Below are positions 33,609 to 42,138 of a stretch of DNA of 57,395 bases, in pieces. Made by a program: the position numbers and the translations under genes. The stretch is from an uncultured Bacteroidia bacterium (lineage in GTDB: Bacteria; Bacteroidota; Bacteroidia; Bacteroidales; UBA932). The stretch spans positions 1 to 57,395 of the forward strand of contig CACXPG010000007.1 of NCBI GenBank assembly GCA_902769525.1, given 5' to 3'. The notes under the pieces are model-generated. The model was not told the DNA's origin, searched no databases, and saw nothing but the letters and a program-made list of their open reading frames with translations. Position 1 is the stretch's first letter; the number at the start of each line of letters is the position of its first letter.

Positions 33609-35516
33609 CTACCAGTCTTCTTCTATAAAACCCTCGTGGCTACCACTTGGCACAACGGTTATAACACAAGTAGCCTCCTTGCCTCCTGCCATAGCCGTAA
33701 TTGTGGCGGCACCAATCTTCCTTGCTGTAACCACCCCATCAACAACAGTAGCAACCGTAGCATTTGATGTGCTCCAGGTTACTGTCTTGTCCGTAGCATC
33801 ATCAGGATTTACTGTGGCGGTTAGAGTCACAGTCTCTCCTACTTTCAGGGTTGCACTGGTCTGATTCAGGGTTATAGAGTTTACTGGAATGACGACTGTA
33901 ATGGAGCAGGTCGCCTCCTTGTCGCCCGCCATAGCCGTAATCGTGGCGGTACCGTTTTTCTTTGCTGTAACCACCCCATCAACAACAGTAGCAACCGTGG
34001 CATCGGAAGTGCTCCAGGTTACTGTCTTGTCTGTCGCATCAGCTGGATTTACTGTGGCGGTTAGGGTCATGGTATTTCCTACTTCCAGGGTTGCACTGGT
34101 CTGACTCAGGGTTACAGAGGTGACCGGTGTGGCTTCTACCGTGATGAAACAGGTCGCCTCCTTGTCGCCCGCCATAGCCGTAATCGTGGCGGTACCGATC
34201 TTCTTTGCTGTAACCTCCCCATTAACAACAGTAGCAACCGTGGCATCGGAGGTGCTCCAGGTTACTGTCTTGTCTGTCGCATCAGCAGGATTTACTGTGG
34301 CGGTTAGGGTCATGGTATTTCCTACTTCCAGGGTTGCGCTGGTCTGACTCAGGGTTACAGAGGTGACCGGTGTGGGTGTGGCTTCTACCGTGATGAAACA
34401 GGTTGCCTCCTTGTCGCCTGCCATAGCCGTAATTGTGGCGGAACCAATCTTCTTTGCTGTAACCACCCCATCAACAACAGTAGCAACCGTTGCATCGGAG
34501 GTGCTCCAGGTTACTGTCTTGTCTGTCGCATCAGCAGGACTTACTGTGGCGGTTAATGTCACCGTATCTCCTACTTTCAGGGTTGCACTGGTCTGATCCA
34601 ATTCTACCCAGTTAACTGGGATGAATGGGATAAACCGTTCAAGCTTCATCACTCCCATACTTTCCATTCTGTTTCGGCTGATGGTAAGGCTCCTGGTAGA
34701 AGACTTCTCAAAGGACTCAAAGGATTCATTGTTGATGGTATAAACCCTCACCGTGAACCCTCCCGAGAATACGGTTGGAGGGATAACGAATATGAATTCT
34801 GTTGCATCTGCGCTGGTAGTTCCTAGTTCCACGCCTTCAGGACAGTATATAAAGACCCTGTCGGTGGCCTCGCTCTGCATAGAAACAGAAGGAGCCGCGC
34901 TTGTCGATAAGATGACTTTTGCGCGGCCGGCAATCTTCTCGCCGTTGTTTCCCTCAAGCATGATGTACTTTACCGTCATGTTGTCGCCATAGAAACGGAA
35001 CCTGAGGTAGCCGCACACATTTTTGAAACCAAGGAAATTACCGTCTGCCACGGCAACCATGGTATTGGCTCCCACTCCAAAGGATTTCTCTCTATAATAC
35101 TGGTCCCTCGGAAGGTCAACGGATAAGGTATCTATACTCTCTCCTTTTAAAAGAAATGTTTCATGCAAGTAAGGATAAACAGCATAGATATGGCGTAAGT
35201 CTAAATGAGTAGAAGGATTCGGACCTTCTATCTCAAAGGAGAAGCCACCGCTATTGTCTCCATCTTCACCATCAAACACATATCCGTCATTGACATTGGT
35301 GTAATTAAAGATTGAAATCATGTCGCGCTCGTTCCACAGGACCCTAAGATCTTCATCAGCATAAACCTTAGTGCCTGAATCCAGAACTTCCGATGATGCA
35401 TAGAATTTTGCTGTTTTCCCGTCCTGCCTAGAAGCCTTGACCGCTGAAACCTGGTCTTCCTTGCTGCAAGCAAACAGTGTCAAAAACACAGTTGACAATA
35501 TCAATAATTTTTTCAT
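33609..35516 (-). CDS. Lipoprotein with fimbrillin-like N-terminus and four Big_2 Ig-like repeats
   Basis: This 635-aa lipoprotein has a signal peptide with lipobox LFAC and Cys17 as lipidation site. The N-terminal region (about 25-300) looks like a fimbrillin/Mfa-type domain: DLRVLWNERDMISIFNY, then HIYAVYPY, matching the pattern in the adjacent M64 lipoprotein. Four nearly identical bacterial Ig-like group 2 repeats follow (about 80 residues each, core TLTATVNPADATDKTVTWST), ending in the short tail HEGFIEEDW. Probably a surface-exposed binding or spacer protein. The ATG at 35516 is preferred over 35555 because it gives the lipoprotein signal directly. Confidence 0.85.
   Translation of the reverse strand: MKKLLILSTVFLTLFACSKEDQVSAVKASRQDGKTAKFYASSEVLDSGTKVYADEDLRVLWNERDMISIFNYTNVNDGYVFDGEDGDNSGGFSFEIEGPNPSTHLDLRHIYAVYPYLHETFLLKGESIDTLSVDLPRDQYYREKSFGVGANTMVAVADGNFLGFKNVCGYLRFRFYGDNMTVKYIMLEGNNGEKIAGRAKVILSTSAAPSVSMQSEATDRVFIYCPEGVELGTTSADATEFIFVIPPTVFSGGFTVRVYTINNESFESFEKSSTRSLTISRNRMESMGVMKLERFIPFIPVNWVELDQTSATLKVGDTVTLTATVSPADATDKTVTWSTSDATVATVVDGVVTAKKIGSATITAMAGDKEATCFITVEATPTPVTSVTLSQTSATLEVGNTMTLTATVNPADATDKTVTWSTSDATVATVVNGEVTAKKIGTATITAMAGDKEATCFITVEATPVTSVTLSQTSATLEVGNTMTLTATVNPADATDKTVTWSTSDATVATVVDGVVTAKKNGTATITAMAGDKEATCSITVVIPVNSITLNQTSATLKVGETVTLTATVNPDDATDKTVTWSTSNATVATVVDGVVTARKIGAATITAMAGGKEATCVITVVPSGSHEGFIEEDW
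33640..34611 (-). repeat. Four tandem Big_2-encoding DNA repeats (about 240-249 bp each)
   Basis: The same landmark (ATAGCCGTAAT on the plus strand) recurs at about 33691, 33931, 34174 and 34423, giving periods of 240, 243 and 249 bp, all multiples of 3. Units are near-identical over long stretches. Copy-number change by recombination would keep the reading frame. Confidence 0.92.
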
Positions 35517-35603
35517 GATATATCTTTTTTTTCTTGGTTTTACAAACCCTATCAAAGAAAATAGTTATTTGACTTATTTAGTATGCTTTAATCTGTAAAT
35601 CAT

Positions 35604-38276
35604 TTAATTCATAAGAACCTTTATTATTTGCTTTCCGCCTGGGGCTGTAGCTCTTTCTATTTTAATAAAAGGTTTCTTTGACGATTGTGGAACTGAAGGT
35701 TGCAGAATCATCGGAGCAGATTGATTTGCTATTTCAGCAGCAATGTTTTTTTGGTCATATTCAACGAATGATTCATAATCAAACTGCCAATCCTTACCCA
35801 AAGCAAGTTTATGGATTCTTTTGTAGATAAGCTCACGAGAAGGGGCATTGAACTTATCATTTCCTGGATTACCGTTAACACTATTCATAATACTATTTGC
35901 TGATGGATGCCAAACGCCTAAAGAATATGTATAGCCTCCTTCATAAATGCCAATATCCGTTCCTGAGTATCGTTCATCTTCCAGAAACTTTTTCCATTTT
36001 ACTGCTTGTGGATCACATGTGACGTCTATATTATTCCACCAGCCGTTATGAGTATAATAACGAACAATAAAGTCTTTCTCCCAATCTGATATTTGACCAT
36101 ATTTTAAAATATATTCATCGCCCAACTTAGCAAAGACATGACCAAATTCATGTGCAACAATTTGTGAAAAAGTCTCAGTTTGAGAACGGTCTCGCCGATT
36201 AATCATTCCTATTGATCTAGCGTGAGCAGCATAATCTAAATATTCATTGTTCTCATACCATGCCTCAGAACCAGCAACACCATCCGTCCACGAATTACCT
36301 TCACCTTCCGCTTGATTGATTATTATAATCATTGCGACATCCTCCAAATCTTTATCTGGAAAAGCAATAGAGGCATATCTATATACATCATAATTTTCAG
36401 AATAAGCAAGAACACCATTATCCGCGTCGTATTGACCAATCGATGCATCAAATGCGGTGTGAGTATAATAAGGAATCTCATTCTTGGAAACGGCATAGAC
36501 TGTAAACACATTGATATAGTCTTTAAAAGAGGCATATGGCTCATCTTTAAGAATTGCATTCATTGCAAGTTCCATATCTCTGTCGTATGTGCCATCTGCT
36601 ATCATCCTGTCAGAATAAGCGTCTCCTAACAGAACAATATCAACGCCATTCCCTTTGGTTGCTTTGTGAAGAATGCGAACTGTTTTGTCTTTGCTAAAAT
36701 CTGTGCTGGTGTATAAAGTTGGGTCAACAATAGGCTCTAAATCAGGCAGCTCATCCTCAGGGAGAACCCACGTGATATAATCAGCATTAGATCCTAACCT
36801 TGAATCATAATCACTTAATTTTGCCCTTGTTGCAGAAGAACAACGAATTGCGCAATTCTTGCTAAACTTTGCAAAATCTAACATAGCATGACTTGTGCCG
36901 CAAACAGATAAATCAAACGATCCCAAATCTAATTTGACTAAATCATAGCACCTGCCAAAAATGCTAGCAGCATACGTCAACCTTAAAGAAGAAAAATTGC
37001 TAATATCCAACATTTTAAGACTCTTACAACCTTGAAACATCCCGATAAATGATTGTGCACTACTTGTGTTAAAACTAGATAAATCTACACTTTCCAAGCT
37101 AACACAACCATTAAACATTTCTTGGAAACTGCTGACCTGTTCTGTGCAAAACATCGAAAGATCAATAGAACGCAAACTCCTCCAGTTAGTAAAAGAGACA
37201 CAATTGGGTCCATTCATCATATATCTGTCCGCCTGTGTGTAATAATGTGCCGTTGTGCCTTGTAGCTCAAAGTAAACTGGGATATAACCTAAATAGTTGT
37301 AACCATAGTTAGAAGGAACGGAACTTGGCACTACTGTTTCGGTAGTTACATCACTTGAGGTGTGAAACACGACTTCCTGGATTATAGTTTTATCAAATCC
37401 CTCTGGAAGTATATTCTCTCCTAATATTGAATAAGTATAGTTGTTGTTGTCTTCAAAAGTAAGGTCTTTGTCTTTTTCGCGTAGAACAGCTATCTTAGAT
37501 CTTTCGGCATTCCAGCCACTAAGAGTTGTGGTAGCAACTTGCTCGTCTGTATAAAAAGACATAACGAAACTAACTCCATCTTGTGGGCGTATAGAAGCAT
37601 AATAGAACTCTCCTGGAATAAAATATTTACCGTTTAATGGATATACTGTCAACAAATCTGATAGATTATGATTGCCAGAACGTGCCTGTATGAAAGGGTC
37701 CTCTGGGAAGATACTATAAAAACCGATTTCCATATCTCCTGTTATTGGCTTATTATTCAAAATGTTCTTGAAAACGATTTTTGAAATGCCTTCATGTGCC
37801 ACTGAGAATTTAAAACCCGCACAAACATTGTAGAAAGTAAGACTATTGCTGTCAGATTTTGCAAAACTTACAAATTGACCCTCGGAGAAGCCACCAGCTG
37901 TTGCATATTGGACATCTGGAATTGTGAAACTGTAAAAATTATCTGCGGCATTTTTATATGGGTAAATTGCATAATATGGGCCTTCTTTATCCCCAATCCT
38001 TCCAACAAAATCTGTTATTGGAGAAGGTTCTGTGCTGTTAGATTTTAGACGGTATTTTGTTGTATCTCCAAAAACGTACAAAGCAATTTCATCTCCTGGA
38101 GACCACCAAACACTTCCATCTTCTTGGAGAACAGTCTTTGTTTCTGGTGCCCATCCCGCATGGAAAACAACTTCGTGTAAATTATCTTGGTCTATCGGCT
38201 GTTGATCTTCTTTTGTACACCCCAAAGTAACAGCAACCAATAAAACAACGAATAATGACCTTGATATCTTTTTCAT
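35604..38276 (-). CDS. Lipoprotein fusing fimbrillin-like domain, BspA-type LRRs and an M64 metallopeptidase
   Basis: This 890-aa lipoprotein has lipobox TLGC with Cys20. Residues about 30-290 form a fimbrillin-like domain (ETKTVLQEDGSVWWSPGDEI, YYAIYPY). About 360-455 carry BspA/DUF285-type leucine-rich repeats (SFQEMFNGCVSLESVDLSSF and a second copy). About 535-830 form an IgA-peptidase-like M64 metallopeptidase with zinc motif HEFGH at 709-713 and a likely third ligand Asp720 (GDEY). It should be an outer-membrane-anchored protease with its own adhesion modules; the target is unknown. The gene is clearly AT-rich against the core chromosome. It lies 33 nt after the metallo-beta-lactamase gene and 87 nt before the Big_2 lipoprotein gene. 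Confidence 0.88.
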   Translation of the reverse strand: MKKISRSLFVVLLVAVTLGCTKEDQQPIDQDNLHEVVFHAGWAPETKTVLQEDGSVWWSPGDEIALYVFGDTTKYRLKSNSTEPSPITDFVGRIGDKEGPYYAIYPYKNAADNFYSFTIPDVQYATAGGFSEGQFVSFAKSDSNSLTFYNVCAGFKFSVAHEGISKIVFKNILNNKPITGDMEIGFYSIFPEDPFIQARSGNHNLSDLLTVYPLNGKYFIPGEFYYASIRPQDGVSFVMSFYTDEQVATTTLSGWNAERSKIAVLREKDKDLTFEDNNNYTYSILGENILPEGFDKTIIQEVVFHTSSDVTTETVVPSSVPSNYGYNYLGYIPVYFELQGTTAHYYTQADRYMMNGPNCVSFTNWRSLRSIDLSMFCTEQVSSFQEMFNGCVSLESVDLSSFNTSSAQSFIGMFQGCKSLKMLDISNFSSLRLTYAASIFGRCYDLVKLDLGSFDLSVCGTSHAMLDFAKFSKNCAIRCSSATRAKLSDYDSRLGSNADYITWVLPEDELPDLEPIVDPTLYTSTDFSKDKTVRILHKATKGNGVDIVLLGDAYSDRMIADGTYDRDMELAMNAILKDEPYASFKDYINVFTVYAVSKNEIPYYTHTAFDASIGQYDADNGVLAYSENYDVYRYASIAFPDKDLEDVAMIIIINQAEGEGNSWTDGVAGSEAWYENNEYLDYAAHARSIGMINRRDRSQTETFSQIVAHEFGHVFAKLGDEYILKYGQISDWEKDFIVRYYTHNGWWNNIDVTCDPQAVKWKKFLEDERYSGTDIGIYEGGYTYSLGVWHPSANSIMNSVNGNPGNDKFNAPSRELIYKRIHKLALGKDWQFDYESFVEYDQKNIAAEIANQSAPMILQPSVPQSSKKPFIKIERATAPGGKQIIKVLMN

Positions 38277-38309
38277 AATGCTTCGATTATATTAATCCAG
38301 ATTTTATTG

Positions 38310-39428
38310 TTAAAAAGAGAACCGACGCTTGAATTCAGTTGTACTGTCTTCAGTTACAATATGTCCATAGGGACAGATGCTCATTATATCAACTAGAACA
38401 ATAGCAGAGGGATGTCCATATGTATTGTTTGTTCCGAACGATATGAATGGTATCTGACGTCTGTAATAGATGCCTGGTTTATGATTATTGATTGAGCCAT
38501 GATGAGGAACCTGTATGTAGTGAGGTTTTATGTCCGTTATTTTCTTTTCAAGATTGCTATCAAGCTCAATATCTCCAGTATAAAGGCAATCCATTTCTTT
38601 AACGAGATTGACATCATCTGGATATGAATAAACAATCATCGAATAGGAGTTGTGATTTCTTTCTCCGAACACTTTTCCATAGACTGATTTTATAGAAGAA
38701 AGGTCACATGCTTCTATTTCTGGGAAAAGAATATTCTCATACCATTTTATATCTTTATATTTAGTGTTAGATATTAATGCCTTAAGCGATGGTATTATCT
38801 TCGAAAGACCTTTTATTAAATCTTTCTCCTTGCCGGAATCTATCTCCGTATAGTTTGCATCATAATGCCAGTTAAATGATGGTTTAATTTCCAGATATGC
38901 TGATGAAGGAGGAATAGCATAAATAGAGTGCTTTAAATGCCCGACAACTCTGCTTTTAGATCCAAGTTCTTGATCATGTGTAGGTATATTTGATAGTACC
39001 GGAGTTTTGTATGGAGAAGATAAAGCAGGTATGCACAATAGCATGAACTTTATTGACGCACTAGTCAAACTCAATGTTCGTAAATAGTTAGAAATTAAAT
39101 CTATCACAAAGCGGCATTGGCTTACTCCAGGGATAATTATCGTGCAAGGACAATAATTATTAGCCAACAAATCTATAATGCCATTTATATGGTCCTCATG
39201 AAAATGGGAAACAAAAAGAAGATCTACATTAGACTTGATTTTTGCAATACAGTCATTCCTGGCAGATTTGTTCTTTTTGTCTGCACCGCAGTCATATACA
39301 ACAGTACAAAGGGGACTTTTTCTTTTCTCATAAAAGAATTCCTCACTGTAGAACGCCCCTTGTCCAACAGGATGGATGGTTCTGGTCATTCTAAAATGCT
39401 TCAAAGGAGTTGTAGTAGATTTGCCCAT
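38310..39428 (-). CDS. Metallo-beta-lactamase-fold hydrolase (ComEC-C-like), orphan
   Basis: This 372-aa protein has no signal peptide. It shows the MBL-fold motif FVSHFHEDHINGI (HxHxDH), a distal DIELD acidic motif and IQVPHHGSINNHKPG, the pattern seen in ComEC-type and other nucleic-acid-related MBL proteins. The N-terminal RTIHPVGQGAFYSEEF resembles what I recall of stand-alone proteins in accessory loci. The substrate is unknown. The ATG at 39428 lies only 6 nt from the T-run of a terminator-like hairpin; a second candidate start at 39389 gives MTRTIHPVGQGAF. The gene is AT-rich and first in a same-strand series with the two lipoproteins. Confidence 0.8.
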   Translation of the reverse strand: MGKSTTTPLKHFRMTRTIHPVGQGAFYSEEFFYEKRKSPLCTVVYDCGADKKNKSARNDCIAKIKSNVDLLFVSHFHEDHINGIIDLLANNYCPCTIIIPGVSQCRFVIDLISNYLRTLSLTSASIKFMLLCIPALSSPYKTPVLSNIPTHDQELGSKSRVVGHLKHSIYAIPPSSAYLEIKPSFNWHYDANYTEIDSGKEKDLIKGLSKIIPSLKALISNTKYKDIKWYENILFPEIEACDLSSIKSVYGKVFGERNHNSYSMIVYSYPDDVNLVKEMDCLYTGDIELDSNLEKKITDIKPHYIQVPHHGSINNHKPGIYYRRQIPFISFGTNNTYGHPSAIVLVDIMSICPYGHIVTEDSTTEFKRRFSF

Positions 39429-39432
39429 TGCT

Positions 39433-39472
39433 ATAAAAAACTAAAGCACGACACCTATAAGGGCATCGTGCT
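39433..39472 (-). terminator. Terminator-like hairpin upstream of the metallo-beta-lactamase gene
   Basis: The arms AGCACGA / TCGTGCT (39445-39451 with 39466-39472) have partial extra pairing inside the loop. On the minus strand they are followed by TTAGTTTTTT. It ends 6 nt before the ATG at 39428, so it may act as an attenuator for that gene or terminate a vanished upstream gene. Confidence 0.55.
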
Positions 39473-39779
39473 GGTTTGATGATGTTAAATATAAATTATT
39501 GAATACTAATGCGTTACCCCCCCCCGTAGACGGAGTTGAGGACTTCTGGGGTATGAATTAGATTCGTCATTATTTCTGTGTTATTGTAGTACAAACTTAG
39601 TGTTTATTCCGCTGAAAAACAACTGGAAATATAATATCTATGCTGTTTTATAAAAAACGAACAGCCAAAAAGAGATGCTTTTAGGCGCATAAACAATTCC
39701 CTGAACATAGCACTTTTGATAAAACCGAGACCAATAGAGGTGGGTAATATTCCTTTATAGTGTTTTCGTGCGTTTTGAT

Positions 39780-39787
39780 TATCTTTG
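39780..39787 (+). promoter_or_regulatory. -7 box of holB
   Basis: TATCTTTG matches TAnnTTTG, with only 6 nt to the ATG at 39794. An in-frame TTG start at 39785 would lie inside the box and is rejected. Confidence 0.6.
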
Positions 39788-39793
39788 CGGGGT

Positions 39794-40993
39794 ATGATAT
39801 TTTCTGAGATTGCAGGACATAAAGATTTGGCGGAAATGCTCAAGAGTATGGTTCAGAAGGGCCGTATGCCTCACGCCATGCTGTTTGCCGAGCAGAGCGG
39901 GTGCGGTGCGCTGCCGCTGGTGCTGGCTACAGTCCAGTTCATGTTCTGCAGAGCCAGAAAGGCATTGGCCGGAGGAGACGAGAAATGGCTGCTGAAAGGG
40001 CTCTTCGGAGACAATCCGGAAACCGCCGCACCGACAACGGACAGCTGCGAAATCTGCTCTTCCTGCATCAAGATCCGCAATCTATCTCATCCAGATTTCC
40101 ACTTTGTGTTCCCTATCAACACCACCCAGCTGGTGGAAAAGGGAAAGAAAGCCCCGATAGACGCCTATTACGAGATATTCCGCGAGCTTGTCAAGAAGAA
40201 CCCGTATTTCAGCGAGCAGGACCTTTACAATGCAATGGAGCTGGAAAACAAGATGGGGCTCATCGGCGTGAACGAGGCCAACTGGCTGATAAACCGACTC
40301 AGTTTCAGCGCATACGAGGGCGGAGACAAGGTTGTGCTGATAATGTTCCCGGAAAGGATGAACCTCGAGGCGGCCAACAAGCTGCTCAAAAGCATCGAGG
40401 AGCCTACAGAAGACACTTACTTCTTCCTGATAACCAACGCTCCGGGAAAAATAATCCAGACCATACGCTCCAGGTGCCGGCTGATCGAGGTTCCGCCTAT
40501 CGAGAACGAGGCTCTGGCTGCGGCCCTGGCGGAAAAGTACAAGATGGATCCGGAAAAGGCCGCCATGTGGGCATCCTGCGCCCAGGGCAGTTTCGGAAGA
40601 GCAATAGAGCTGATAGAAGAGAGCGAAGCCGACAGCGAGGACTTCAGCGACTTTTCTTCCCTGATGCGCCTTGCCCAGGAAAAGAACCTTCCGGGCCTGA
40701 TAAATCTTGCCGCGGACCTTGCCAGGAGAGGGAAGGAAGCCCAGAAGAATTTCTGCCGCAGCGCCCTGAAAATTCTCAGGCAGATGTATGTCATCAAGCT
40801 CGGCAAAGAGGACATTGCCTATCTGAACCCCAACCAGAGGGAAGAAATCGAGGCTCTGGCCAAGAATCTCAAGGCAGAAGGCTTTGAACAATATTACGCG
40901 ATATTCAACGATACTATAGAGTGCATAGAGAGAAATGTCAACGCCAAATTCGTCTTCAGTGACTTGTGCAACGCTCTCTACCAAAATATTTGA
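39794..40993 (+). CDS. holB: DNA polymerase III delta-prime subunit
   Basis: The delta-prime subunit is the rigid part of the clamp loader. The 399-aa protein has the AAA+ fold start FSEIAGHKDLAEML and KGRMPHAMLFAEQSGCGALP, a P-loop lacking the catalytic Lys as usual for delta-prime. A zinc module (CEICSSC, about residues 86-92, then HPDFHFVFP) follows. MNLEAANKLLKSIEEP and FLITNAPGKIIQTIRSRC complete the AAA+ core. It is directly followed by ricT, an adjacency also known in Firmicutes (holB-yaaT). Confidence 0.93.
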   Translation: MIFSEIAGHKDLAEMLKSMVQKGRMPHAMLFAEQSGCGALPLVLATVQFMFCRARKALAGGDEKWLLKGLFGDNPETAAPTTDSCEICSSCIKIRNLSHPDFHFVFPINTTQLVEKGKKAPIDAYYEIFRELVKKNPYFSEQDLYNAMELENKMGLIGVNEANWLINRLSFSAYEGGDKVVLIMFPERMNLEAANKLLKSIEEPTEDTYFFLITNAPGKIIQTIRSRCRLIEVPPIENEALAAALAEKYKMDPEKAAMWASCAQGSFGRAIELIEESEADSEDFSDFSSLMRLAQEKNLPGLINLAADLARRGKEAQKNFCRSALKILRQMYVIKLGKEDIAYLNPNQREEIEALAKNLKAEGFEQYYAIFNDTIECIERNVNAKFVFSDLCNALYQNI

Positions 40994-40995
40994 CG

Positions 40996-42138
40996 ATGGA
41001 CAGGAAAGATATAGTGTATGACTGCCACAGAGGCTGTCAGAAAACAATAGAAAAAGACGGGCAGTTCTGCTGCACCTACGACCAGAGCTGCTGCAAAAGA
41101 GCCGTTTTTGACTGGCTGGCAGGAATGCCGGACGAAGAGATGGAGAATCTGTTTGAGGTCAGGTTCAAAAATACCAGAAAGGCCGTTTTCGTGAACACTT
41201 CGGGCCAGGTACTCAGGGCTGGAGACATTGTGGTTGTAGAGGCCCAGAACGGCTGCGACGTGGGCATTGTAACCCTCTGCGGCGCGATGGTGGCCCATCA
41301 GCTCAAAAGAAACAACATAGACCACAAGACATACGAGTTCCGCAGAATCTACCGAAAGGCCCGTCCTCAGGATATCCAGAAATGGCAGGAAGCCATCGCC
41401 AGGGAACACCAGACGATGATCCGTTCCAGAGTGCTGGCCGCCAACCTTGGCCTGGAGATGAAAATCGGTGACGTGGAGTTCCAGGGAGACGGCACAAAGG
41501 CCATATTCTACTACATCGCAGATGGAAGAGTGGACTTCCGCCAACTTATCAAGGACTTCGCTGAGGAATTCCATATCAGAGTGGAAATGAAGCAGATAGG
41601 CGCCCGTCAGGAAGCCGGTCTGATCGGTGGTATCGGAGTGTGCGGACAGGCTCTTTGCTGCTCAAGGTACATCAACGATTTCCAGTCCATCACCACCGCC
41701 GCCGCAAGATGCCAGGACCTTTCCCTCAACCCGCAGAAACTCGCCGGACAGTGCGGAAAGCTCAAGTGCTGCATCAACTACGAAGCCGCCGTCTATATCG
41801 ACGCCAAGGAGAACATGCCACATCTTTCCGAGCCGCTGCATCTGGAAGACGGAGACGTGAAGCCGGTTAAGTCAGACGCCCTCAAGCAGATGATGTGGTT
41901 CTGCTATATCGACCGCGAGAGCGACGAGGCCTATCCTCTTAATGTGGAGAAGGTAAGGGAGATAATGAAACAGAACTCCGAGGGGCAGAAAGGGGCTTCC
42001 ATAGCCGGCAACAAGAAGGAGAAAGTCATAGACTTCAAGAGCGCCGCCGGAGAAGACAGCATCACCAGATTCGACGAAGTCAAGAAAAAGAAGAACGGCA
42101 AACAGAGAGGCAAACAACGTTTCAGAAAGCATGTCTAG
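40996..42138 (+). CDS. ricT: PSP1-domain iron-sulfur protein RicT (YaaT)
   Basis: This 380-aa protein carries a PSP1 domain (FRRIYRKARPQDIQKWQEA) and the conserved Cys set GVCGQALCCSRYINDF plus QCGKLKCCINYE. Extra N-terminal cysteines (CHRGCQ...CCTYDQSCC) are also present. In Bacillus RicT is part of the Y-complex, which binds [4Fe-4S] clusters and assists mRNA maturation; the Bacteroidetes role is not established. The C-terminal tail is Lys-rich. The start at 40996 (MDRKDIVYDC) lies 2 nt after the holB stop. Confidence 0.92.
   Translation: MDRKDIVYDCHRGCQKTIEKDGQFCCTYDQSCCKRAVFDWLAGMPDEEMENLFEVRFKNTRKAVFVNTSGQVLRAGDIVVVEAQNGCDVGIVTLCGAMVAHQLKRNNIDHKTYEFRRIYRKARPQDIQKWQEAIAREHQTMIRSRVLAANLGLEMKIGDVEFQGDGTKAIFYYIADGRVDFRQLIKDFAEEFHIRVEMKQIGARQEAGLIGGIGVCGQALCCSRYINDFQSITTAAARCQDLSLNPQKLAGQCGKLKCCINYEAAVYIDAKENMPHLSEPLHLEDGDVKPVKSDALKQMMWFCYIDRESDEAYPLNVEKVREIMKQNSEGQKGASIAGNKKEKVIDFKSAAGEDSITRFDEVKKKKNGKQRGKQRFRKHV

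Larger units (their letters stand above)
39429..39793. other. AT-rich intergenic region without a recognisable gene
   Basis: These 365 bp separate the metallo-beta-lactamase gene from holB. They hold a minus-strand terminator-like hairpin (39433-39472), a C9 homopolymer (39516-39524) and the holB -7 box at the right edge. No frame of convincing length or composition is present. A minus-strand terminator with no gene upstream of it suggests a lost gene or an unrecognised short transcript. Confidence 0.6.

Noticed and set aside
33605..33619. Short hairpin AAGACT-ACC-AGTCTT at the U32/Big_2 lipoprotein junction
   Set aside because: The stem is only 6 bp and low in GC, without a proper T-run, so it is too weak to call a terminator.
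33679..34596. Repeated 61-77 codon plus-strand frames across the Big_2 repeats
   Set aside because: They are the reverse complement of the repeat units of the real lipoprotein gene and recur only because the DNA repeats.
39604..39843. A 79-codon minus-strand frame in the gap before holB
   Set aside because: It runs into the holB start and promoter, shows no family motif and has no promoter of its own. It could be a decayed gene fragment but cannot be supported.
40082..41047. A 321-codon open frame antisense to holB
   Set aside because: It is a shadow of holB, whose AAA+ and zinc-module motifs are clear.
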